The position numbers and the translations under genes were made by a program. From positions 16,662-80,661 of IMG/VR virus record IMGVR_UViG_3300040806_003461: a stretch of 64,000 nt of DNA; one strand, 5' to 3'. Positions 19,714-27,456 of this stretch are shown piece by piece. Origin of the DNA: a virus. Within the stretch, counting starts at the first letter, position 1, and each line of letters begins with the position of its first letter. The notes beneath the pieces are model-generated. The model was given only the letters and a program-made list of their open reading frames with translations. It made no database searches and was not told the origin of the DNA.

Positions 19714-21380
19714 AATCCAGTACCTCCTTCATTTAAGCGTTGTGCAACTTTTTCCGCGCCTTCTTCATCACGATATAAAGTATTAACACCAGATTCAGGC
19801 TGAGCCCTTATTCCTGTATTTCTATCAATAATCATCCAATATTTTTCGCCTGTTGAAAATGCTCCTTCACTCACATAATATTGAAGTTCTGTTTCAGGCG
19901 GTGCATCATCACTATGGTCAATTGCTCCTATACCATCTTCATATAATGGAGGGCGATCCGGGAAATTAGGAGGCGTTGAATATGCGACAGGTTCTGGTAA
20001 TTGAGGTATACCTCTTTCCTGATCTACGCCAGGTTGGAATAAAGCCGTTGGAATATAAATGGCAGGCGCCGCACTGAATGCTCCTGAAGGTGAGATTGCT
20101 AATCCATTTGCCATGCTTACAAAATCATCAATATTTACAGCATTACCTCTGATGTTTGTTTGAACACCACCGCCAACTCTTGTAATTGCGCCTTTAATGT
20201 TTACATCCGCGGTTCCTTCAACACGTGTTGTTGCGCCACTAACGTCCATTGTAGCAGTACCTGAAATTCGAGTTGATGGACTACTTAAATCAAGTGTTAC
20301 ACCAGAATCAATATTAGTAAATCCTGCGGATTTCATATGTAAGCCTAAGAGTGTTTTGATATAACCTGTACCGCCATCAACAGCCCAGTTAATAGCAGCC
20401 TTATCCCAAATCATATCAGATTTTCTCGACATGGTATCTTTTGATTCCATAATCATATTTTCTTCGGCCATCATACTTAAGTCGTTTGCGTTTGCATGAA
20501 TCTTTACTGATGCCGCTCTAATATTTGCAGTCGTTGCTGCATTAATACTTGATTCTCCACCAACCGACATGATGTGATCGCCGTGGACCAAATGAGTTAG
20601 GTTACCCATAATCTCTTCGGTTTTATTTCCTTCAACCTTTACGTAAGCATTTCCTTTGATAACAACATTAGATGTTCCGCCAACATATACATATTGATTC
20701 TCATCGTTTATTTCAAACTTATCGTGAATTGATTTATGTTTCGTTGTTCCGCGCTCACCCATTTCAACATAAGACCCTGAACGGTGGTGAATAGTAATAC
20801 GTTCAGCCCCATCAGAATCGTCAATCTCAATACGATGCTTTGCCGTTTCAATTGTTCGGTTAAATGGATACTGTGGGCGTGCATACGGTCCTGGCTCGCT
20901 CCAAGTATCTGTACCTGCAGCACCTTGAACATCTCGAACTCTTAATTGATCCATTTCGCCAACAAACGTTTCATCTAAATATTCACCGCGGTGTGTTTTA
21001 CTGTTACGCGGTTGTCCAAACTCATTAGGACCCATTTGATTTTCGCAACTGCTTGTTGGATATGCGCCATAACCGTCTTTTTCAGGTTCAGGAACTTTTG
21101 TTGTGTTTGTAGGAATTAATCCAAGTACCATTGGAGTTTGTGCTTCACGCCCATCAAGAAATACTCCAAATACCCAATCGTTTAAATGTAAATGGAAATT
21201 TGGATCATAATTACCCCAACACACAATAGCCCAAGGAAGACTTTCTGTTGGAATCTGATCTATCGTACCATGAATATTAAACGCACGTACTTTTACTCGT
21301 CCTTCTTTGCGAGGATCTACAATTTCTTCAATCACACCAATAAAGAATAATGGGTTAACTAATCCTGACCCTGTCATCAT
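19710..21380 (-). CDS. 5: Baseplate hub / central spike gp5 without lysozyme domain
   Basis: 556 residues. The N-terminal OB-fold of gp5/VgrG proteins is clear (FIGVIEEIVDPRKEGRVKVR then LPWAIVCWGNYDP, NDWVFGVFLDGRE). From about residue 185 there are short beta-helix repeats of the needle type (YVKVEGNKTEEIMGNLTHLV, HGDHIMSVGGESS). No T4-lysozyme domain sits between OB and needle, unlike T4 gp5. A C-terminal extension of about 110 residues (PNFPDRPPLYEDGIGA onward) is unrecognised. It forms ATGA junctions with the gp27-position gene upstream and the M15 gene downstream. Confidence 0.85.
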   Translation of the reverse strand: MMTGSGLVNPLFFIGVIEEIVDPRKEGRVKVRAFNIHGTIDQIPTESLPWAIVCWGNYDPNFHLHLNDWVFGVFLDGREAQTPMVLGLIPTNTTKVPEPEKDGYGAYPTSSCENQMGPNEFGQPRNSKTHRGEYLDETFVGEMDQLRVRDVQGAAGTDTWSEPGPYARPQYPFNRTIETAKHRIEIDDSDGAERITIHHRSGSYVEMGERGTTKHKSIHDKFEINDENQYVYVGGTSNVVIKGNAYVKVEGNKTEEIMGNLTHLVHGDHIMSVGGESSINAATTANIRAASVKIHANANDLSMMAEENMIMESKDTMSRKSDMIWDKAAINWAVDGGTGYIKTLLGLHMKSAGFTNIDSGVTLDLSSPSTRISGTATMDVSGATTRVEGTADVNIKGAITRVGGGVQTNIRGNAVNIDDFVSMANGLAISPSGAFSAAPAIYIPTALFQPGVDQERGIPQLPEPVAYSTPPNFPDRPPLYEDGIGAIDHSDDAPPETELQYYVSEGAFSTGEKYWMIIDRNTGIRAQPESGVNTLYRDEEGAEKVAQRLNEGGTGF

Positions 21381-22783
21381 TGTTGAACATCCTCTATATC
21401 TTGCTCTAAATCAGTACCACTCCAATTCAGTTTCTTAATCTTTGCCGCCGTTGTTAATTGCCCATCAACAAACGCGTGAGTTGTATCAGTAACAACATAA
21501 CGACCGTTTAATTGTGGATTTAATTCTCCACCTGATTGAGTGCTGCCCATTTGAATATTTAAGTCAATAATTTTTCCTGGTAAAATATCAGCACGTCCTT
21601 TTGTTTCAATACTTAGGATAACATCATTCAAATGGCGGTGATATGCAATGCGGTTTTGTGCAATTGTTGAAAAGAATGTTTCGCCTTTAATACTTCCTGG
21701 AATATCTCCAATACTTGCATAGTCTTTAAATAAAATCATATCTAAAGAATTTTCCGGTGTAAACGTATCTTTAATAAATTGTTCGCTATGCGGTGAGTTT
21801 TCAGGCTTAACAATTTCGCCATCTGAATCTATAAACTTAGTATCATTTAAATAATCGTAAGTTGAGGTTGTCATAACACCTTTTACCAAATCAAGCTCAA
21901 CCACGCGATTGTAATATGCACCTGAATATAAATGGTCGGCGGTATTACTACCACGGCTAACAATAACCATTTTATCAATTCTTTTCAAAGCAAGCTCAGG
22001 ATCGGTTCCTTGCTCGGTTTCAAGCGCATAGAATAAATTTAATTTATCGTCTTTGCTTTGTTTGAAAAAATATTCGTCAGTGACAAAAAAGAATCCATCT
22101 AAACGTTCAAAGAATCTAAAAGTTTGCGAAGGAGTATTTGAATTATAAGAGCGTGCTGCCATAAAATTCATTGCGGCAGTTGGTTCATAATTTGGTATGA
22201 TGAAATCAACAACACCTTCAGTATCCTGAACAATAAATGATTTGCCAGGATCATTAATTAAATCGTATTTTTTCGCATTATATGGAAGGCCTTCTGAATC
22301 GCCTTTGTTTGCCTTTCCAAAATAATCATTAAAGAAAAACGCTGCACCTTCGGAGATCTTTCCTTGCCAAGGCGCGGTTATACGTCTTTTGCTTGCTTCC
22401 CACGAAGTATAAGATACGCAATGGAGAGTAAATGAGGTGCCTGTCATTTGACCTGTAAAAGCTACGTTTCCGATATTATAAACAAAAAGCTTTAGACTTA
22501 TTGCTTCATCCGTATCTTTTATTTTTATATTAAGTTCAAGTGTTTCTTCTGCGCGAATAGGTAATGTTTCTAAAAGATTTGAGGTATCTGTAACTTTAAT
22601 TTTAACCATATAACTAAAGTCAGTGACACTCTGAACAATATGAATAGCTGTAACTAAAGGCCCAATGTCAGTCTGTGGCGAATTTGAAGGAGTGTTACCT
22701 ACATCACCATTTGGAGGCAGATACGGTTTAAGTATTGCACTCTCAATAGTATATGATGGATTGGATTGATCTTCTTCGCTCAT
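21377..22783 (-). CDS. 27: Baseplate hub protein at the gp27 position
   Basis: 468 residues, beta-rich, with TDFSYMVKIKVTDTSNLLET then TLELNIKIKDTDEAISLKLF, a layout expected for the tube-like hub domains of gp27/VgrG. A later part (GKIIDLNIQMG, LNGRYVVTDTTHAF) resembles the C-terminal hub strands. It precedes gp5 with an ATGA overlap, as expected for the protein that binds gp5 in the hub. Recognition is by context plus general pattern, so the gp27 label is tentative while a hub role is likely. Confidence 0.55.
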   Translation of the reverse strand: MSEEDQSNPSYTIESAILKPYLPPNGDVGNTPSNSPQTDIGPLVTAIHIVQSVTDFSYMVKIKVTDTSNLLETLPIRAEETLELNIKIKDTDEAISLKLFVYNIGNVAFTGQMTGTSFTLHCVSYTSWEASKRRITAPWQGKISEGAAFFFNDYFGKANKGDSEGLPYNAKKYDLINDPGKSFIVQDTEGVVDFIIPNYEPTAAMNFMAARSYNSNTPSQTFRFFERLDGFFFVTDEYFFKQSKDDKLNLFYALETEQGTDPELALKRIDKMVIVSRGSNTADHLYSGAYYNRVVELDLVKGVMTTSTYDYLNDTKFIDSDGEIVKPENSPHSEQFIKDTFTPENSLDMILFKDYASIGDIPGSIKGETFFSTIAQNRIAYHRHLNDVILSIETKGRADILPGKIIDLNIQMGSTQSGGELNPQLNGRYVVTDTTHAFVDGQLTTAAKIKKLNWSGTDLEQDIEDVQQ

Positions 22784-23034
22784 CTACTTATCTTGCTTTT
22801 AAATTCTTTTACAACAAGTGGTAAGAACCTTTTATCAATTAAAAAGATTTCTTTTTTGTTATCATTTTTTGCTTCTTCGTCTTCGTAAATACGCCAAGCT
22901 TTCCATTCATCAGGAATAATTCGTTTGATGATAATCTTTCGACCGGTTTCAGTACGCAAAATAACTCTATCTTCTGCACGAAGATAAATGGTACGGAATG
23001 ATTCCGGTGCAAGTCTGATAATTTCAACAGCCAT
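22780..23034 (-). CDS. Small conserved baseplate-operon protein (84 aa)
   Basis: 84 residues starting MAVEIIRLAPESFRTIYLRA, basic and probably a compact beta protein. I do not recognise the family. It is locked between gp53 (one-base TAATG overlap) and the hub gene (ATGA overlap), so it is surely translated with the baseplate proteins and is probably a small hub or wedge component. No catalytic motif is visible. Confidence 0.7.
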   Translation of the reverse strand: MAVEIIRLAPESFRTIYLRAEDRVILRTETGRKIIIKRIIPDEWKAWRIYEDEEAKNDNKKEIFLIDKRFLPLVVKEFKSKISR

Positions 23035-23546
23035 TAGTAAATAATACCTCCGCCGGTTCCATCCTCACCTGCGTCGCTTGCAGTTTCTGTAACTTCTTTA
23101 CTTAAATCAACTTCAACGTCTGAGTTTTCAGAATCGTCAACAGAAATTACATTGTCTTCAAATACAGGGTCAATTTCTCTATAATAATAAATGATATTCT
23201 CATCAGATTCTTCACGAGTCCATTCAAGAATATCGTTTCCTTCTTTACCGCTTTCTTCACGGTACTTATCAATAAGATAGTTATTAAAATCTTCTGTCGC
23301 TTTTGGCCATTCGTGATAAGGATCCACGATGTTATTACTCAAATAAACAACCCAAGTATAATCAGTACTGCCATAATAGAAATTAGCAATATCCTCAGGA
23401 CGTTCTCCTTCGTGGATTGTGTATGGCTGAAAGGCAAATGGGTTTGTTGTTACGCTCTTAATAAAACTATTTCTTCGAGTAATATCTCGAACTTTATATC
23501 CGTCGTAGTCAACAATTGGAAAATTTTCAAAATATTTTGTAGCCAT
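23034..23546 (-). CDS. 53: Baseplate wedge protein gp53
   Basis: 170 residues. The gp53 family pattern is complete: KYFENFPIVDYDGYKVRDIT near the start, then IHEGERPEDIANFYYGSTDY, WVVYLSNNIVDPYHEWPK. gp53 bridges gp6 and gp25 in the inner baseplate and has a LysM-like part matching GERPEDIANFYYGS. The acidic C-terminal tail of about 35 residues (DDSENSDVEVDLSKEV) is an extra. One-base overlaps on both sides. Confidence 0.9.
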   Translation of the reverse strand: MATKYFENFPIVDYDGYKVRDITRRNSFIKSVTTNPFAFQPYTIHEGERPEDIANFYYGSTDYTWVVYLSNNIVDPYHEWPKATEDFNNYLIDKYREESGKEGNDILEWTREESDENIIYYYREIDPVFEDNVISVDDSENSDVEVDLSKEVTETASDAGEDGTGGGIIY

Positions 23547-24661
23547 TATGTAGATCCTCCTGATGTACCTTCGGCTGTACCTTGGCTTGGAATATTTTCT
23601 CCGTTTTCATTTTCGCCAGCTGTTGTTTCCGGTGGAGTTACCGCGTCTTCATAATCATCTGCTGTTTCAATATCAAGTTCTTGGAAACTCATCGAGAGTT
23701 CAACTGCAGCAGGTACGCCGCCTTTTGCGATTGCGGTAATACCACCACCGCCGCTATAATTTACCGAAACGTTTGAAACCATACAAGTTTTAAATTTCAT
23801 AAAGTGTTCTTGATTAACGCCAAGCAAATACATATCAACAGTGCTTGGGAAATTCAAAAGAACGCGAGGAATTCCGACAAATTCTTCAGTTGAAGGTAAT
23901 GTGTTTCTTTTAATAGTACGAACAATATTACGAATCATTTCTGAATCTTGTTTATTACTCGGAAACAATTGCCAACTAAATGAATGGCTTTTTAAACCTA
24001 CACCTTCAAACGTCAAAGTTTCTCGAGGGTTAACAACTTGGCCGAGTGCGGCATTAAGAGTACTAATTGCAGTACCACCCATTCCAGGAATGTTATGGAT
24101 TTGGCTTCTTAACAAATAAGCAAGTCCTGCTGTCCCGCCACCACCTCTTGCATCTACAACACTGTTTAAAAAATTGCCTGCGTCTTCAAACATTTGTTTA
24201 CCATCAGCACCAGTTAAGTATGAGCCAATACCTTTTGTGGCATTAAATATATCTCCACCAATGTCAGCTAAACCTGATCCCAAATCACTGAGGCTTCCTT
24301 GTCCTTTTAAAAACGATTCTATTTTAGGATTTGATAATGCACCTTCAACCAAAGCATTGCGTTCAAATGAGGCGAGACGAATATCGTTTGAATCTGTAAG
24401 CTGTTTAGGGAAAGGCAATTGAATACCTACAGAACCATTCAACTCAATCTGCCGGCCTGTTGCGCGCCCTTTTGTGGGTTCTGACAATAACTCGCGGCGT
24501 GAATCAGCCCATTTTTTATATTCGTATTTTTTAAAGATAAGCAGAATCGAGTGCGGCGTTTCCTTTGTTGGAAAGACCAGCAAGTCGCTACTTTTACCAC
24601 GTATTGACTTGCGGCGAGCAGCTTCAACCGAATTCTTGCTTACATTGGTGTTCTCAGCCAT
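23546..24661 (-). CDS. 48: Baseplate tail-tube cap protein, gp48-like
   Basis: 371 residues. The central part matches the tube-like fold used by gp48/gp54 (TLTFEGVGLKSHSFSWQLFP, SEMIRNIVRTIKRN). A Gly-rich linker (VDARGGGGTAGLAYLL) and a disordered Ser/Thr/Glu C-terminus are present. In T4, gp48 caps the hub and with gp54 starts tail-tube assembly. It is the first gene of the leftward baseplate operon and is preceded by a perfect late promoter. It could be gp54 instead, since both share the fold; gp48 is preferred because a smaller tube-like gene occurs at 25790. Confidence 0.6.
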   Translation of the reverse strand: MAENTNVSKNSVEAARRKSIRGKSSDLLVFPTKETPHSILLIFKKYEYKKWADSRRELLSEPTKGRATGRQIELNGSVGIQLPFPKQLTDSNDIRLASFERNALVEGALSNPKIESFLKGQGSLSDLGSGLADIGGDIFNATKGIGSYLTGADGKQMFEDAGNFLNSVVDARGGGGTAGLAYLLRSQIHNIPGMGGTAISTLNAALGQVVNPRETLTFEGVGLKSHSFSWQLFPSNKQDSEMIRNIVRTIKRNTLPSTEEFVGIPRVLLNFPSTVDMYLLGVNQEHFMKFKTCMVSNVSVNYSGGGGITAIAKGGVPAAVELSMSFQELDIETADDYEDAVTPPETTAGENENGENIPSQGTAEGTSGGST

Positions 24662-24679
24662 TAAAGCCTACCTTTTTTA

Positions 24680-24687
24680 TATAAATA
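24680..24687 (+). promoter_or_regulatory. Late promoter TATAAATA for the rightward gp4 operon
   Basis: Perfect T4 late promoter core on the plus strand, about 40 nt upstream of the gp4 start codon in the 65-bp divergent spacer. Confidence 0.75.
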
Positions 24688-24698
24688 TCTCTATGGAT

Positions 24699-24706
24699 TA
24701 TTTATA
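24699..24706 (-). promoter_or_regulatory. Late promoter TATAAATA for the leftward baseplate operon
   Basis: Perfect T4 late promoter core on the minus strand, 37 nt upstream of the gp48-like start. It lies only 11 bp from the plus-strand core at 24680-24687, and the two face each other, so their transcripts overlap at the 5' ends. Confidence 0.75.
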
Positions 24707-24726
24707 CTGTAATAGTGGAGTGAAAG

Positions 24727-25185
24727 TTGGCGCATAGTGGTAGATTTCGTCCGAAAAACCCACAAAAGTACAAAGGGGACCCAACTCGGATTATTTATCG
24801 CTCTTGGTGGGAAATGAGAGTATTCCGAGATATGGATATTCATCCTGATGTATTATGGTGGCAATCAGAAGAAGTGATCGTGCCTTATGTATCGCCAATT
24901 GATGGACGCCGACACCGATATTTTCCTGACGTTATTGCACACGTAAAAACTAAGGATAATAAACGGAAAACTATTATGATTGAAATTAAACCGAAGGCTC
25001 AGACAAGGCCTCCAGATGTAAAGAATAAAAATACGGTAAAAGGTCGACTATCAAGGCGATATCTGAATGAGGTTCGTACTTGGGGAATAAATGAAGCGAA
25101 ATGGAAAGCCGCTAAAAATTATTGTGCGGATCGTGGATGGGAATTTCAGATTTGGACAGAAGACCATATACCGGGAGCGAAATAA
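24727..25185 (+). CDS. 4: Head completion protein gp4
   Basis: 152 residues. The protein starts at a TTG (MAHSGRFRPKNPQKYKGDPT) and contains IIYRSWWEMRVFRDMD, YFPDVIAHVKTKD and TIMIEIKPKAQTRPP. This is the gp4 (gp50) head completion family, whose D..E.K arrangement (FPDV and EIKPK) is of the TnsA/restriction-endonuclease type. gp4 acts after DNA packaging, before tail joining. It is first in the rightward operon behind a late promoter and is followed directly (0 nt) by the next gene. Confidence 0.85.
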   Translation: MAHSGRFRPKNPQKYKGDPTRIIYRSWWEMRVFRDMDIHPDVLWWQSEEVIVPYVSPIDGRRHRYFPDVIAHVKTKDNKRKTIMIEIKPKAQTRPPDVKNKNTVKGRLSRRYLNEVRTWGINEAKWKAAKNYCADRGWEFQIWTEDHIPGAK

Positions 25186-25785
25186 ATGGTAGCAAAAGTA
25201 TTTGATGATATATTGCTGAAAGGTATCCGATCTGGTGAAGCGCCAGGTCGTACAGCAGCAAGTCGTGAATGGTATCGGAATCAAGCTGCAAAGATTAAAA
25301 AAGGTAGAGTTACCGAAGCTCAATTAACAAGTGATAGAAACCGTCGTCGTGAAGAACAGGCAAATGGCAATATGTATTTCTTTGGATACGATGCAAAGCA
25401 TAAAGGTAAGTTGCCATATTACGACAGGTTTCCGTTGATATTTCCAATAGGTCCAGCAAAAGGTGGATTTTATGGAATTAACTTTCATTATTTACCGCCA
25501 AGATTACGAGCACAATTAATGGATGCTTTATACGATACAGCAAACAACGATAGATTAGATTCATCAACAAAGCTACGTATATCGTATGATATTTTAAAAA
25601 GTGCATCAAAGTTTAGATTGTTTAAACCTGCTATTAAGCATTACCTTGCTCAATATGTTAGAACTCAATTTGTTTATGTGGAACCTTCTGAATGGGACAT
25701 TGCGTTGTTTTTACCGACTGCTGACTTTGTTGGCGCAAGTAAGAATAAAGTTTATTCAGACTCAAGAAAGATTATAAGCGGATAA
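25186..25785 (+). CDS. Conserved T4-like late protein of uncertain role (199 aa)
   Basis: 199 residues starting MVAKVFDDILLKGIRSGEAP, with a basic N-terminal half and then MYFFGYDAKHKGKLPYYDRF, PLIFPIGPAKGGFYGIN, FHYLPPRLRAQLMDAL. The pattern recurs next to gp4 in marine T4-likes, but I cannot place it with certainty. The DNA-end-protector gp2 is one candidate because T4 has gene 2 beside gene 4, but the length (T4 gp2 is 274 aa) and sequence do not make it compelling. Translated directly after gp4 with no spacer. Confidence 0.7.
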   Translation: MVAKVFDDILLKGIRSGEAPGRTAASREWYRNQAAKIKKGRVTEAQLTSDRNRRREEQANGNMYFFGYDAKHKGKLPYYDRFPLIFPIGPAKGGFYGINFHYLPPRLRAQLMDALYDTANNDRLDSSTKLRISYDILKSASKFRLFKPAIKHYLAQYVRTQFVYVEPSEWDIALFLPTADFVGASKNKVYSDSRKIISG

Positions 25786-25789
25786 GAAT

Positions 25790-26569
25790 ATGTCATTTAA
25801 TATTAATGAATTTAAATCACAAATGAATCGCTTCGGCGGTCCTGCTCGAACGAGTTTATTTCAAGTTCAATTTGTTGGTACACCAATTTTATTCGGCACA
25901 AATGCACGAGAGCGAGACCTAACATTCTTTTGCTCAAACGCACAAATACCAGGTATGACCGCGACAACTTCGGACTATTTGTCAGTTGGCGGAAGACCAA
26001 AAACATTTGTAACTGGTATGAATAACGAACCTGCAAGCTGTGTCTTTATGCTAGATTCTGACCATCAGATTCAAAGATTTTTACATGGATGGTTTCAGAA
26101 AGTTGTTAATTACAGTACAGCAGGTGGTAATCTATCAGAAGTTAATGGAATGCTACCGTATGAAGTTGGCTTTAAAGATGAATATACTTGCCGCATGATT
26201 ATTCGTCATTATAGTACATATCAACCAAATCAAAATTTTCTTGAAAGACTTTTTGATCCATATTATTATGAAGTAATACTTGATAACGCATTTCCAACGA
26301 CAATATCTCCAACAGATTTAAGTTGGTCTAATAGCGATTCGGCGGCAGTTATGGCAGTATCTTTTGCTTATGATAACATTTATTATGATGGTGAACGAGT
26401 TGGTGTCCCATCTAATAGATTATCACGTGGCTATGGTTTGCTTGATTTACTTACAACCGTCGGACAAATTAATCAGCTCGTGGATATTGGGTTTAGACCA
26501 CAAGGTATCCAAGATGCAATAAATAAACTAAATCGTTTTAATAATACGGTGAATACTATAGGATTATAA
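25790..26569 (+). CDS. Tail-tube-like protein (gp54/gp19 family)
   Basis: 259 residues. The start MSFNINEFKSQMNRFGGPAR then SLFQVQF and CSNAQIPGMT is the pattern of T4-like tube-fold proteins: an N-terminal FN..EFKS segment, a first beta strand, then a C.sA.iPG motif. The fold is shared by tube gp19, gp48 and gp54. Its place between gp4 and gp26, separated from the usual sheath/tube pair, favours the gp54 tube initiator over gp19. It is 4 nt after the preceding gene and 13 nt before gp26. Confidence 0.6.
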   Translation: MSFNINEFKSQMNRFGGPARTSLFQVQFVGTPILFGTNARERDLTFFCSNAQIPGMTATTSDYLSVGGRPKTFVTGMNNEPASCVFMLDSDHQIQRFLHGWFQKVVNYSTAGGNLSEVNGMLPYEVGFKDEYTCRMIIRHYSTYQPNQNFLERLFDPYYYEVILDNAFPTTISPTDLSWSNSDSAAVMAVSFAYDNIYYDGERVGVPSNRLSRGYGLLDLLTTVGQINQLVDIGFRPQGIQDAINKLNRFNNTVNTIGL

Positions 26570-26582
26570 TGGAGAATTGAAT

Positions 26583-27290
26583 ATGGGCGCACCCTTACCA
26601 AAAATTGACTTGCCTATTTACGAGATGCTTCTTCCATCAACAAAAGAAAAAATCAAGTATCGTCCTTTTACTGTAAAGGAAGAAAAGATTTTGTTGGTGG
26701 CACAAGAATCTGGTGAACCTGAGCAGCAAATCGTTGCGGTTAAACAAATTGTGAATAACTGTTTGATTGACCGAGACGTTTCAGAATTTGCAATGTTTGA
26801 CCTTGAATTTGTAATGTTAGCATTGCGTTCAAGATCGGTGGATAATAAAATTCCAATCAAGATTCAAGACGAAGAGACAGGTGAAAAGGTTGAATTAGAA
26901 TTAGATCTTGAAATGGTTGAATTGGAAACTCACGATGAACACACAAATCGTGTACCAATTAATGAAAACTATACATTGTTTTTAAAATATCCAACCATTG
27001 ACGAATTCATTCAAATTGCTACGTCTGATCCGAACGATCCTCTAACAAGTTATTTTATTTTGATTTCTTGTTTAGATAAGGTTGCTTCTGACGATGAGGT
27101 ATTTGAATTTAAAGATTATAAACGAGAAGAAGTTGATAAGTTTATGGAAGATGTATCATCTGACGTTGTCCGAGGAATTGAAAAGTTCTTTGATACAATG
27201 CCAGCAATGAAATACGAAATTCCATATGCATTGAAAGATGGCACAGAAAAAACATTTAAGGTAGCAGGCATAAACGCTTTTTTTTCCTGA
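26583..27290 (+). CDS. 26: Baseplate hub assembly protein gp26 (tail assembly chaperone-like)
   Basis: 235 residues from ATG 26583; GGAG at 26571-26574 is correctly spaced for this ATG but too close to an in-frame TTG at 26577. It contains LPSTKEKIKYRPFTVKEEKI, LLVAQESGEPEQQI, DRDVSEFAMFDLEFVMLALR, the T4 gp26 (PF12322-type) pattern. T4 gp26 helps assemble the hub. It sits just before the tape measure gene, where other tailed phages encode the tail assembly chaperone. It ends in a T8 run and TGA overlapping another ORF in the -1 frame. Confidence 0.85.
   Translation: MGAPLPKIDLPIYEMLLPSTKEKIKYRPFTVKEEKILLVAQESGEPEQQIVAVKQIVNNCLIDRDVSEFAMFDLEFVMLALRSRSVDNKIPIKIQDEETGEKVELELDLEMVELETHDEHTNRVPINENYTLFLKYPTIDEFIQIATSDPNDPLTSYFILISCLDKVASDDEVFEFKDYKREEVDKFMEDVSSDVVRGIEKFFDTMPAMKYEIPYALKDGTEKTFKVAGINAFFS
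27278..27285 (+). other. Probable -1 ribosomal frameshift slippery site
   Basis: Eight T residues read as GCT TTT TTT TCC TGA in the gp26 frame, so a canonical X XXY YYZ heptamer (T TTT TTT) lies in exactly the right phase. Slipping back one base bypasses the TGA at 27288-27290 and enters the open -1 frame that continues to 27451. Confidence 0.6.
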
Positions 27291-27451
27291 TGCTGTGTCA
27301 TATTAATCTAAAAGATTACTATAGAATAATTTTCGCCATGGCACAGCACCATAAATACTCTATAACGGAGATTGAAAATATGTTGCCGTACGAAAGAGAT
27401 CTATATTTTGGTATGTTGACTGAACACTTAGAAAAACAACAGGATAGGTAA
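27290..27451 (+). CDS. 53-aa -1-frame extension of gp26 (frameshift product or coupled ORF)
   Basis: ORF of 53 codons whose ATG overlaps the gp26 TGA (TGATG). The product contains DYYRIIFAMAQHHKYSITEI and MLPYERDLYFGMLTEHLEKQ; LPYERDLY is the sort of motif found in C-terminal parts of phage tail assembly chaperones. No Shine-Dalgarno precedes the ATG, only the T8 run, so expression by -1 frameshifting to give a gp26-53aa fusion of about 288 residues is more likely than free translation. The ORF ends 5 nt before the tape measure gene, which matches the G/GT-then-tape-measure order of other tailed phages. Confidence 0.65.
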   Translation: MLCHINLKDYYRIIFAMAQHHKYSITEIENMLPYERDLYFGMLTEHLEKQQDR

Positions 27452-27456
27452 GGCAA

